From: Symbiodinium natans
Taxonomy: Eukaryota > Sar > Dinophyceae > Suessiales > Symbiodiniaceae
Assembly (NCBI GenBank): GCA_905221605.1
Contig: CAJNDS010000190.1
Coordinates: forward strand, 162,501-201,890
DNA: 39,390 bases
Direction: 5' to 3'
Made by a program: the position numbers and the translations under genes
In this document: positions 32,151-39,274 of the stretch, piece after piece
Layout: every line of letters starts with the position of its first letter
Numbering within the stretch: position 1 is the first letter of the stretch
Notes under the pieces: model-generated
The model's database searches: none
What the model was told of the DNA's origin: nothing
Seen by the model: only the letters and a program-made list of their open reading frames with translations

Positions 32151-32244
32151 CCAATGACTCAGCGGAAGTCTCAAGTCGAGCCTTCTTGGCCGAGTCGGAG
32201 GAGCCCGTCAGAGTCTCCAGGATGAGTTCCTGGCCGCTCTTCAC
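32151..32244 (-). CDS. Putative exon (31 codons)
   Basis: VKSGQELILETLTGSSDSAK continues KARLETSAESL. The acceptor is TGCCCAAG and the donor TTGG|GTTGATT. Hydrophilic and helical. Confidence 0.58.
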
Positions 32245-32346
32245 CTTGGGCAATGGGGTTTAGGGTTTAGGGCTTAGGGTTTAGGGTTTAGGGTTTTGGG
32301 TTTTGGGTTTAGGGTTTTGGGTTTAGGGTTTAGGGCTTCGGGTTTA

Positions 32347-32443
32347 GGGAGCCTTCTGTTCGATGCTAGCCGCTTCTTCAGGCCGCGCATGCATCCTTCG
32401 CAACCTATTTCCGTCCCCTGGCGGCCGCACAACAAGAAGAGCT
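32347..32443 (-). CDS. Putative exon
   Basis: LFLLCGRQGTEIGCEGCMRG continues LKKRLASNRRLP without stop; ATAG|GTTGCG is a possible internal donor. Confidence 0.36.
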
Positions 32444-32526
32444 CAAAACCCTAAACCCTAAACCCTAAACCTTAAACCCTAAACCCTAAACCCTAAACCG
32501 TACTTGACAAACATTCATGGTTCAGG

Positions 32527-32630
32527 TGGGGGGTTTACGAAAATAAGGGACCCCCAAAATAATCCCGCAAATAGTAGGACTCCCTTATGATAAGGACCCC
32601 AATAATGTACCCCTAATTTCGGAAACCCCC
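32527..32630. mobile_element. Inverted-repeat element, family 1 (best copy)
   Basis: GGGGGGTTTACGAAAATAAG at the left and CCCCTAATTTCGGAAACCCCC at the right are imperfect 21-base inverted repeats; the internal CAAATAGTAGGACTCCCTTA is shared. Confidence 0.72.
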
Positions 32631-32650
32631 AGGCAGGCATGGTAAGTCAC

Positions 32651-32729
32651 CGTGATGCGGGCAGACCTTGACAGCCCCTAGCTCTGTGCGCAACGTACCT
32701 GCTTGCATGCTTAAAAAGGAGGCCTTCAT
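32651..32729 (-). CDS. Putative exon downstream of a telomeric intron
   Basis: EGLLFKHASRYVAHRARGCQ continues GLPAS. The acceptor is GGTTTGGAG at the end of the array intron and the donor CACG|GTGACT. Confidence 0.52.
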
Positions 32730-32824
32730 CTCCAAACCTTCCCGAACCCTAAACCCTAAACCCTAAACCCTAAACCCTAAACCCTAAACCCTAAACCCTA
32801 AACCCTAAACCCTAAACCCTAAAC
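32730..32824 (-). repeat. 95-nt intron made almost wholly of (TTTAGGG)n in sense
   Basis: On the minus strand it begins GTTTAGGGTTTAGGG, directly at an exon edge (GGAG|GTTTAG), and ends GGAAGGTTTGGAG. About eleven telomeric units form the body. Flanking exons are in matching phase (1 then 2). Confidence 0.6.
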
Positions 32825-32891
32825 CTCCGCCTGCTGGGGCTCGCGCCCGCTCCACGAGGTGTTTTTGCTCGGTCACCTTGTTCACGACGTC
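32825..32891 (-). CDS. Putative coiled-coil exon (22 codons)
   Basis: DVVNKVTEQKHLVERARAPA continues GG. The acceptor is CGGGCCAG; the donor GGAG|GTTTAG is the first telomere unit. Confidence 0.6.
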
Positions 32892-33009
32892 CTGGCCCGG
32901 TGGGCTTGGATGCTTCGGTTTAGGGCGTAGGGTGTAGGGTTTAGGGTTTGGGGTTTAGGGAATAGGGTTCAGGGTTTACGGTTTGGGGTGTAGGGTTTAG
33001 GGTTTAGGC

Positions 33010-33175
33010 TTGAGGGTAGAACTCTAAAGGCCTCGGCTGACGATCGTATGCTTGCAAGCCCTTTTCCGCGAGGAGGGCAGGGCCAAACCCCTAAACTTTA
33101 GACACCCAGAAGCCCTATACGAACATGAACCTTCAAATCTCTCGGCCCAACCACCCCGGCCAGCTGCTTCCAAGG
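33010..33175 (-). CDS. Two putative exons
   Basis: LEAAGRGGWAERFE (33131-33173) ends GAAG|GTTCATG. ALLAEKGLQAYDRQPRPLEF (33010-33085) follows, possibly from a TTTAG|GGG acceptor. Both are helical. Confidence 0.38.
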
Positions 33176-33425
33176 GTTTAGGCCTTGAGGGTTTAGGGCT
33201 TGAGCGTTTAGGGTTTAGGGCTTAGGTTAGAGAGCTGGAGTTTAGGGTTTAGGGGTTAGGGTTTAGAGTTTGGGGTTTCTAGGGTTTAGGGAATTGCGTT
33301 TAGGGTTTGGGGTTTAGGGTTCGGGATGAAGGGTTTGGGGTTTAGCGTTTAAGGCTAAGGGTTTGGGGTTTTGGATTTAGGGTTTAGGGTTTGGGATTTA
33401 GGGTTTAGGGCTTATGGTTTAGCTC
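33160..33425 (+). repeat. Degenerate TTTAGGG tract
   Basis: Units are interrupted by short unique words; it looks decayed. Confidence 0.85.
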
Positions 33426-33495
33426 CGCTTGAGGAGCTTTGGGGGGCACCGGGGGCGGGAGGGATCCCTATCGCCACGAAACCGGAAAGCCTAGC
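33424..33495 (-). CDS. Putative basic exon
   Basis: AFRFRGDRDPSRPRCPPKLL continues KRS and a TAA; CCCCG|GTGCCC is an alternative donor. If the TAA is used it is a C-terminus. Confidence 0.3.
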
Positions 33496-33617
33496 CCTAA
33501 ACCCTAAAACCCTAAACCCTAAACTCTAAACCCTAAACCCTAAACCCTAAAGGGCCACTCTAAACCCTAGCCCTAAACCCTAAACCCTAAACACCCTAAA
33601 CCCCCTAAACCCTGAAC

Positions 33618-33658
33618 CGAGCCACCTCCTGGGCCGAGTCGATCTTGTGGAGGAGAAC
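33618..33658 (-). CDS. Putative coiled-coil micro-exon
   Basis: VLLHKIDSAQEVA between an ACCCCCAAG acceptor and a GCTCG|GTTCAG donor. Confidence 0.48.
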
Positions 33659-33782
33659 CTTGGGGGTTTGGGGGGGTTTGGGGGGGGTTTGCGGTTTAGG
33701 GCTTAGGGCTGAGGCTTAGGGTAGCCCTAAACCCTAAACCCTAAACCCTAAACCCTAAACCCTAAACCTCCCTCCAAAGGGA

Positions 33783-34040
33783 TACTAGGGTTTAGGGGTT
33801 TAGGGGTTTGGGGGTTTAGGGGTTTAGGGGTTTAGGGGTTTAGGGGTTTAGGGGTTTAGGGGTTTAGGGGTTTAGGGGTTTTAGGGGTTTTAGGGGTTTA
33901 GGGGTTTAGGGGTTTAGGGGTTTAGGGGTTTAGGGGTTTAGGGGTTTAGGGGTTTAGGGGTTTAAGGGTTTAGGGGTTTAGGGGTTTAGGGGTTTAGGGG
34001 TTTTAGGGGTTTAGGGGTTTAGGGGTGTAGGGGTTTAGGG
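33783..34040 (+). repeat. Homogeneous TTTAGGGG octamer array
   Basis: About 31 octamer units with a few TTTTAGGGG; distinct from the heptamer arrays on either side. Confidence 0.97.
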
Positions 34041-34060
34041 TACCCAAAGAAGCCCTAAAC

Positions 34061-34130
34061 CCTCAAGGGGCATATGGGGTCTGTGGGCTCCTACTGACCC
34101 CAAGCCCTTTGCGGGGCTTGTGGGGAACCT
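34061..34130 (-). CDS. Putative exon with telomeric donor
   Basis: RFPTSPAKGLGSVGAHRPHM continues PLE. The acceptor is GTCTTAG and the donor GAGG|GTTTAGGG. Confidence 0.38.
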
Positions 34131-34164
34131 CTAAGACAGCACGCCAAAAAAGAGACCTTGCGCA

Positions 34165-34335
34165 AACTCTAAACCCCTAAACCCTAGTAGCCCTCAAGCC
34201 TAGTAGCCCTAAACCCTAATTGCCCTAAACCCTAATAGCCCTAAACCCTAGTAGCCCTAAACCCTACTAGCCCTAAACCCTACTAGCCCTAAACCCTACT
34301 AGCCCTAAACCCTAAACCCTAAACCCTAAACCCTC
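34165..34335 (-). repeat. Array with higher-order AGCCCTAAACCCTA unit
   Basis: Repeats of (T/C)AGCCCTAAACCCTA (about 14-15 bases), then plain CCCTAAA. Confidence 0.93.
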
Positions 34336-34339
34336 TAAG

Positions 34340-34443
34340 CCTCAAGCCTGAATATCAGGGCTTGAGGCTGTGTGGGGCTTCTGGGTACGTAAGCTTCAGA
34401 TACGGGAAGCTTGCTCAAAGGATGCTCTTCCAAAAAGGCTAAA
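34340..34443 (-). CDS. Putative exon over a hairpin
   Basis: EEHPLSKLPVSEAYVPRSPT continues QPQALIFRLEA. The acceptor is TGGTTTAG. A perfect hairpin, AGCCTCAAGCC ... GGCTTGAGGCT, lies at the left end. Confidence 0.36.
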
Positions 34444-34588
34444 CCACATAATCTGAGGTTTGCGAACATAGGGGTCCCTTTAAGGGGATTCTATTCTATT
34501 TGGGCCCTATTTTGGGAAACAGCCATATAGGGAGCACTCATTGAGAACTGGCCTCAAAGCTCTAGAGCCCGAAAAACCCGAAACCCAC

Positions 34589-34770
34589 AAACTGGCCTGG
34601 GACGAGTTCAGGGTCTGGAGCTGTGCCTGCAGCGCAGACTTTGGTCTTCGGGATTTTAGGACACCCCCCCCCCCCCCCCCCCCCCCCCCCCCGAAACCCT
34701 AGACCCGAAGACCCTCTAGGGCTTAGCGCATACCTGCAACTCCCTACAATCGCTGAGCTCTGCATTGGGC
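34589..34770 (-). CDS. Two putative exons in matching phase
   Basis: Exon 34734-34770 (PNAELSDCRELQ; acceptor TCCCTAG, donor CAG|GTATGC) joins at phase 0 to exon 34589-34645 (TKVCAAGTAPDPELVPGQF; acceptor CCCGAAG, donor TTT|GTGGGT). The 88-nt intron includes a run of 29 C/G (34664-34692). Confidence 0.5.
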
Positions 34771-34933
34771 CTAGGGAATGATGTGCTAGACTCTGGACCT
34801 AAACCCTAAATTCTGTCTCAGCTTGCCGGGAGGCAAAGGGGGAACATCAGATCAACACATCGTAGTTTAGGGGTTTAGGGTTTAGGTATATGTCGGGTTG
34901 AGTGCTTGGGTATGGGAGTCGGGCCAAAATCAC

Positions 34934-34982
34934 TCTTGCCTTAGAAACATGCTCGTTCTGGCAATGCCCTTGCGCCCGTGGG
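34934..34982 (-). CDS. Putative short exon
   Basis: HGRKGIARTSMFLRQ between a TCTACAG acceptor and a CAAGA|GTGATT donor. Confidence 0.42.
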
Positions 34983-35057
34983 CTGTAGACCCTAAACCCT
35001 AAACCCTAAACCCTCAGCCCTAAACCCTAAACCCTGAACCCTGATCCCTGAACCAAC

Positions 35058-35295
35058 TCGACGACCCAACTCGACTTGAGCAAACGGCCACCCGCAACCC
35101 TCAGGCCCAAGCCCGAAGCCCTAAACCCTGAAAACCACGAACCCCAAACCCTGAAAACCCTAAACCCTGAAAACCCCAAACCCCAAACCCTAAACCCCAA
35201 ACCCCAAACCCTAAACCCTAAACCCGAAGCTCGGCCTGCTGCGCGAAGTCCAGGCGCTGGCAGATGGCCTCCTGCGAGTTGTCGAAGTGCTCCAC
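35058..35295 (-). CDS. Two putative exons separated by a telomere-like intron
   Basis: Exon 35224-35295 (24 codons, phase 0/0): VEHFDNSQEAICQRLDFAQQ continues AELR, acceptor CAGAAAAG, donor CGG|GTTTAGGG. Exon 35058-35101: GCGWPFAQVELGRR, acceptor GCCTGAG, donor CGA|GTTGGTT. The intron between is a CCCTAAA/CCCCAAA/CCCTGAA array. Confidence 0.52.
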
Positions 35296-35399
35296 CTTTT
35301 CTGGGTTTAGGGTTTAGGGTTTAGGGCTTAGGGCTTAGGGCTTAGGGCTTCGGGTTTAGGGTTTCGGGTTATAGGGTTTAGGGACACCCTCGGTCCTAC

Positions 35400-35815
35400 A
35401 TCTCAAATCCTGCAGGGCTTGGCGATGGAATGTCTAGGGCTTGCAGCTGCGCCGCAGAAGGCTGCAGCTGCACTTGGCCCATGAACCACGAGCCCTGACT
35501 GACGCACATCTCCCTCCGTCCGACGCCATTCCCGCCAGGGCAACCAACATGGCCTTTGCGCCCTAGGCCCCATCCTTCAGGTGCCCACACCATGCGTGAA
35601 GCCCGAACTCAAGGCCACGGGCGGTCTGGGAGTGAGATAGCTGATCGTGTCGCCAAACATCCAGAATCTCAGTCTCTGTCGACGCAGTCCGGGACTCACG
35701 CACACGCGCTGCGGCTTTGGGCGTGCGCAACGTCTGCAGCTCGACAGGAGCTGCAACAGCAGCGCCGGGCCCCCACTTGCCAGGAATTGACAGAAAGGAA
35801 CAAAAAGTAGATAGG
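35400..35815 (-). CDS. 415-base open island, probably two exons
   Basis: Minus frames: upstream (35565-35815) PVELQTLRTPKAAARVRESR, TETEILDVWRHDQLSHSQTA; downstream (35400-35593) GSWFMGQVQLQPSAAQLQAL, ending GAGAT|GTAGGA. On the plus strand 35556-35810 is also open for 84 codons from ATG to stop (EIADRVAKHPESQSLSTQSG, RQELQQQRRAP). Strand is undecided, though the minus fits its neighbours. Confidence 0.38.
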
Positions 35816-35858
35816 GTTCACGCTGTAGGGGTTTAGAGTTTAGGGTTTAGAGGTTTAC

Positions 35859-35957
35859 ATAAAGCCACCCAAATTCCCTAGAGCTAGCCACCATCCACGA
35901 TGGATCCGATGTCGGCAGTGCAGCATCATAAGGCCCTCAAGCTGTATCACGTTGCTC
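35859..35957 (-). CDS. Putative exon (32 codons)
   Basis: SNVIQLEGLMMLHCRHRIHR continues GWWLALGNLGGF. The acceptor is TCAGGCAG and the donor TTAT|GTAAAC. Confidence 0.42.
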
Positions 35958-36032
35958 CTGCCTGATATGGGCTTAGGGTTTAGGGTTTAGGGCTTTGGGT
36001 TTAAGGCTTAGAGTTTAGGGTTGGCTTTGTAC

Positions 36033-36259
36033 GCCTCAAATCGAAAACGTAAACGTGCATTGTACGTTTTGGGCTTTCGGTTTTGAGATTTGAGACGGAT
36101 AGACCCGTCTGTGACAAAGATCTTCCGGGCTCTCGCCTCCTGCAACCGCCTATTAATGTCACGCACTTGCTTCATGGCCGAAACTTCCAATACACCCTGC
36201 GAGCCCAATGAACCTCGTAAACCCTGCAATCCCCATAAAAAGGGGAACAAAGTGCACGA
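36033..36259 (-). CDS. Long putative exon (75 codons)
   Basis: Phase-0 start after GATGCCCAG. The frame includes LWGLQGLRGSLGSQGVLEVS, AMKQVRDINRRLQEARARKI, FVTDGSIRLKSQNRKPKTYN and ARLRFRFE, and ends GAGGC|GTACAAAG. The helical middle and basic end resemble a structural coiled-coil protein. A 90-codon open frame here is unlikely by chance. Confidence 0.6.
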
Positions 36260-36330
36260 CTGGGCATCCAAAACCCTCAACCCTAAACCCTAAAAAACCC
36301 TACAACCCCTGTAAGCCCTTTCCTCCCCTT

Positions 36331-36491
36331 GCCTTGTGTGCCACCCCCTGCATGATGCAACCCTCAACCCTCAACCCTCAACTCTAAACCCTAAACCCTA
36401 AACCCTAAACCCTAAACCCTAAACCCTAAACCCTAAACCCTAAACCCTAAACCCTAAAACCCCAGCCTTGTTTGCCACCCCCTGCATGATG
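36331..36491 (-). repeat. CCCTAAA array flanked by 27-bp direct repeats
   Basis: GCCTTGTGTGCCACCCCCTG... (36331-36357) recurs at 36465-36491 with one mismatch. The array (36358-36464) is CCCTCAA at its left end, then CCCTAAA. Confidence 0.9.
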
Positions 36492-36541
36492 TTGGTGACT
36501 GTCTCGAGCTGTGACATGACATCCGCGAGGCGCCTAGGCGT
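36479..36541 (-). CDS. Putative coiled-coil exon (21 codons)
   Basis: TPRRLADVMSQLETVTNIMQ then G. The acceptor is CTGCAGTAG and the donor CAGGGG|GTGGCA. Its 3' end is the upstream direct repeat; the downstream copy (36331-36357) supplies an acceptor, CATCATGCAG, and VAHKARGGKGLQ. Confidence 0.6.
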
Positions 36542-36554
36542 CTACTGCAGGCGG

Positions 36555-37230
36555 GCAGGGTTTAGGGTTTAGGGTTTAGGGTTTAGGGTTTAGGGTTTAG
36601 GGTTTAGGGTTTAGGGTTTAGGGTTTAGGGTTTAGGGTTTAGGGTTTAGGGTTTAGGGTTTAGGGTTTAGGGTTTAGGGTTTAGGGTTTAGGGTTTAGAG
36701 TTTAGGGCCTAGGGCTTAGGGCTTAGGGCTTAGGGCTTAGGGCTTAGGGCTTAGGGCTTGGGGCTCAGGGTTTAGGGTTTAGGGTTTAGGATTTAGGGTT
36801 TGGGGTTTGGGGTTTGGGGTTTGGGGTTTGAGAATAGGGTTTTGGGGTGGTGATTATAGTATAATTAGAATAGGGGTTTGGAGGGGTATGATAGTATAAC
36901 TATAGAGGGACCTAATATAGGTGAATTAATAATTAGAATAGGGTTTTGGGTATATTTATGAAGGGACCATAAGGGAATAACATTGGAAACTATCTCGACC
37001 CCTCTATTACTCGAGGCAGGGGTAGCATTGAGGATTTAAGGCTGAGGGTTTAGGATTTTGGGTCTAGGGTTTAGGGGGGGCGGGGGGGGGCCGGGCCACA
37101 TGACCACATATAGGTTTAGGGTTTAGGGTTTAGGGTTTAGGGTTTAGGGTTTAGGGTTTGGGGTTTGGGGTTTAGGGTTTAGGGGTTAGGGGTTAGGGGT
37201 TAGGGGTTAGGGGTTAGGGGTTAGGTTTCC
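36555..37230 (+). repeat. Arrays around an AT-rich block
   Basis: TTTAGGG (36555-36710), CTTAGGG block (36710-36765), TTTGGGG (36797-36830), an AT-rich unique block with repeated TATAGTATAA and ATTAGAATAGGG words (36838-37015, possibly a decayed element), then TTTAGGG and TTAGGGG (37110-37230). No gene is seen. Confidence 0.9.
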
Positions 37231-37261
37231 GGGGTTATGATCCAGGGTTTAGGGTTTAGGG

Positions 37262-37345
37262 TTCAGTGCCCAGGGCGAGCTGTAAAGAAACATGAGCAAA
37301 ACATAGGGATTCGGGTCCACAAATTGAACCACAGCGGAACAGCGG
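37262..37345 (-). CDS. Weak exon candidate
   Basis: GPESLCFAHVSLQLALGTE is open on the minus strand. TTTCTTTACAG within it looks like an acceptor. Confidence 0.2.
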
Positions 37346-37715
37346 TTTAGGGTTCAGGGTTTAGGGTTTAGGGTTTAGGGTTTAGGGTTTAGGGTTTAGG
37401 GTTTAGGGTTTAGGGTTTAGGGTTTAGGGTTTAGGGTTTAGGGGTTAGGGGTTAGGGTTTAGGGGTTAGTGGTTAGGGTTTTAGGGTTCGGGTGTAGGGT
37501 TTAGGTTTTAGGGTTTAGGGTGTAGGGTTTAGGGTTTAGGGTTAGGGTTTAAGGTGAGCGTTTAGGTTTAGGGTTTAGGGGTTTAGGGTTTAGGGTTTAG
37601 GGTTTTAGGGTTTAGGGTTTAGGGTTTAGGGTTTAGGGTTTAGGGTTTAGGGTTTAGGGTTTAGGGTTTAGGGTTTAGGGTTTAGGGTTTAGGGTTTAGG
37701 GTTTGGGTTTATTTG
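37345..37715 (+). repeat. Long TTTAGGG array
   Basis: About 51 units in two perfect stretches separated by variants (37440-37600). Confidence 0.97.
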
Positions 37716-37903
37716 GGGGGGTCTGGGGGTTATGGATTATATAGGGTGTTAGTCTTAGGTTCCGGCAGGAAGTCAGGGCTTCGGTACCAAGCGCAACACC
37801 CTAAACCCCAGAAACCCAAATCCTAAACCCTAAACCCACCTCAGAACCCCAAACCCCAAACCCTAAGCCCCAAACGCTAGCAACCCTAGAAAACCCCAAG
37901 CTG

Positions 37904-37990
37904 TCTGAGGTGCATCTCAAACCCTGAACCCTGAACCCTAAACCCTAAACCCTAAACCCTAAACCCTAAACCCTCTGAGGTGCATCTCAA
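37904..37990 (-). repeat. CCCTAAA array flanked by perfect 17-bp direct repeats
   Basis: TCTGAGGTGCATCTCAA at 37904-37920 and 37974-37990 flank 53 bases of CCCTGAA/CCCTAAA. Confidence 0.95.
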
Positions 37991-38062
37991 TGGAGGCGAT
38001 GCGGCCGTTGTCCACCATGGCAGGGAAGCTCCCGCCTGGCGGACGATGATCTGCTCGATTTT
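37974..38062 (-). CDS. Putative exon interrupted by the repeat-flanked array
   Basis: The minus frame GGSFPAMVDNGRIASIEMHL ends within the direct repeat. Joining to the second copy (37890-37904) would continue RQLGV. The upstream frame IEQIIVRQAGASL is in another phase, so the acceptor may be CGCCAG. Confidence 0.48.
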
Positions 38063-38064
38063 GT

Positions 38065-38273
38065 TTAGGGTTTAGGGTTTAGGGTTTAGGGTTTAGGGTT
38101 TAGGGTTTAGGGTTTAGGGTTTAGGGTTTAGGGTTTAGGGTTTAGGGTTTAGGGTTTAGGGTTTAGGGGTTAGGGTTGGGTTTAGGGTTTAGGGTTTAGG
38201 GTTTAGGGTTTAGGGTTTAGGGTTTAGGGTTTAGGGTTTAGGGTTTAGGGTTTAGGGTTTAGGGTTTAGGGCT
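38065..38273 (+). repeat. Long TTTAGGG array
   Basis: About 29 units with one interruption. Confidence 0.98.
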
Positions 38274-38327
38274 AGGAAACCCAATAAGCCCAAGGCTAAG
38301 GATCTAAAAGTGACAGGACAGCACCAC
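38271..38327 (-). mobile_element. Introner-like element, family 8
   Basis: In sense it starts GTGGTGCTGTCC and ends GGGTTTCCTAG; compare 31804-31865. Here it abuts a telomeric array, so the intron continues. Confidence 0.58.
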
Positions 38328-38412
38328 AAAGCGAATAGGCTCCCGAAAGCTTGGTCAGGTTCTAATGCTCCCCACGCCGTCCAAGGCAGCAAAGCCACCC
38401 ATCCATGAGCCC
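38328..38412 (-). CDS. Putative exon
   Basis: HGWVALLPWTAWGALEPDQA continues FGSLFA, ending GCTTT|GTGGTG. Other frames are open, so the frame is uncertain. Confidence 0.35.
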
Positions 38413-38595
38413 TAAACCCTAAACCCTAAACCCTAAACCCTAAACCCTAAACCCTAAACCCTAAACCCTAAACCCTAAGCCCTAAGCCCTAAGCCCTAAG
38501 CCCTAAGCCCTAAGCCCTAAACCCTAAGCCCTAAGCCCTAAGCCCTAAGCCCTAAGCCCTAAGCCCTAAGCCCTAAGCCCTAAGCCCTAAACCGT
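38405..38595 (-). repeat. CCCTAAA then CCCTAAG block array
   Basis: Ten CCCTAAA, then about sixteen CCCTAAG with one CCCTAAA, a clearly bipartite array. Confidence 0.98.
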
Positions 38596-38608
38596 ACATA
38601 CCCTACAC

Positions 38609-38690
38609 CTGCCCTGGAGGGCTCCAGGCTCCCAAAACCAGGAAAACCGGCACAGCGGCCTGCCACACATGATTGAAAGCACGAAGGGCT
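38609..38690 (-). CDS. Putative hydrophobic exon
   Basis: FNHVWQAAVPVFLVLGAWSP continues PGQ, ending CAG|GTGTAG; GTGTGGCAG is a possible acceptor inside. Confidence 0.4.
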
Positions 38691-38719
38691 TTTGGTTTAG
38701 GATTTAGGGTTTAGGGTTC

Positions 38720-38850
38720 AGGGTCCCTAAACCCTAAACCCTAAACCCTAAACCCTAAACCCTAAACCCTAAACCGTCAACAAAAACTCGCCACTGAAGG
38801 CCTCAAGGGTTCCCTCAAAAGCTGATTGTCACAGGACAATCGCAGGATTT
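38720..38850 (-). CDS. CCCTAAA array and weak exon
   Basis: Array at 38726-38775; the minus frame CDNQLLREPLRPSVASF (38782-38848) ends TTTTT|GTTGAC. Confidence 0.3.
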
Positions 38851-38998
38851 GGGGTTAAGGATAAGGAGCGCAGCCCAAACCAGACAAAAGCGAACCTACT
38901 ACACCTAAAAGCCCTATGCCCCCCAAAGTCATCCCTGAAACCCTAGAACCTAAACCCTGAAATCCCAAGCTCCATCTCCAAAAACATCTTCAGCACAC

Positions 38999-39060
38999 AC
39001 ACTCTCTCTCTCTCTCTCTCCCTCTCCCTCTCCCTCTCCCTCTCCCTCTCCCTCTACCAG

Positions 39061-39126
<66 letters not shown>

Positions 39127-39130
39127 TCTC
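38999..39130. repeat. (CT)n and CCCTCT microsatellites
   Basis: Two CT runs separated by CCCTCT hexamers and CTACCAGATA. Confidence 0.98.
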
Positions 39131-39157
39131 ACCACCCTGAAACCCTAAACCCTAAAC

Positions 39158-39254
39158 CCAAGTCGGCCTGAGAAGGGAGGCGTGTTCACGCCGCCGCCGT
39201 TGCCATCGAAGCCTCTGCGCTCAGAACGCAACATGTAGGTCTGTGGGTTGAGGT
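39158..39254 (-). CDS. Putative exon with telomeric donor
   Basis: LNPQTYMLRSERRGFDGNGG continues GVNTPPFSGRL. The acceptor is GCCCGAAG and the donor TTGG|GTTTAGGG. Confidence 0.5.
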
Positions 39255-39274
39255 CTTCGGGCTTCGGTGCTTCT

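Larger units (their letters stand above)
290..39254 (-). other. Intron-rich coding locus or gene cluster on the minus strand
   Basis: Most unique islands between telomeric arrays are open on the minus strand and have AG acceptors and GT donors. Splice phases agree across several introns, for example 32825-32891 to 32651-32729, 25155-25206 to 24939-25047, 34734-34770 to 34589-34645, 17435-17527 to 17281-17379, and 24625-24659 to 24369-24440. Many exons encode Glu/Lys/Arg/Gln/Leu-rich, heptad-like peptides, suggesting a large coiled-coil protein or several of them. No promoter, start codon or polyadenylation site can be fixed, so the number of genes is unknown. Individual short exons could be chance open frames; transcripts would be needed to define the model. 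Confidence 0.45.

Noticed and set aside
38950-39135. Arg-Glu repeat open frame on the minus strand
   Set aside because: Microsatellite translation without unique coding sequence.
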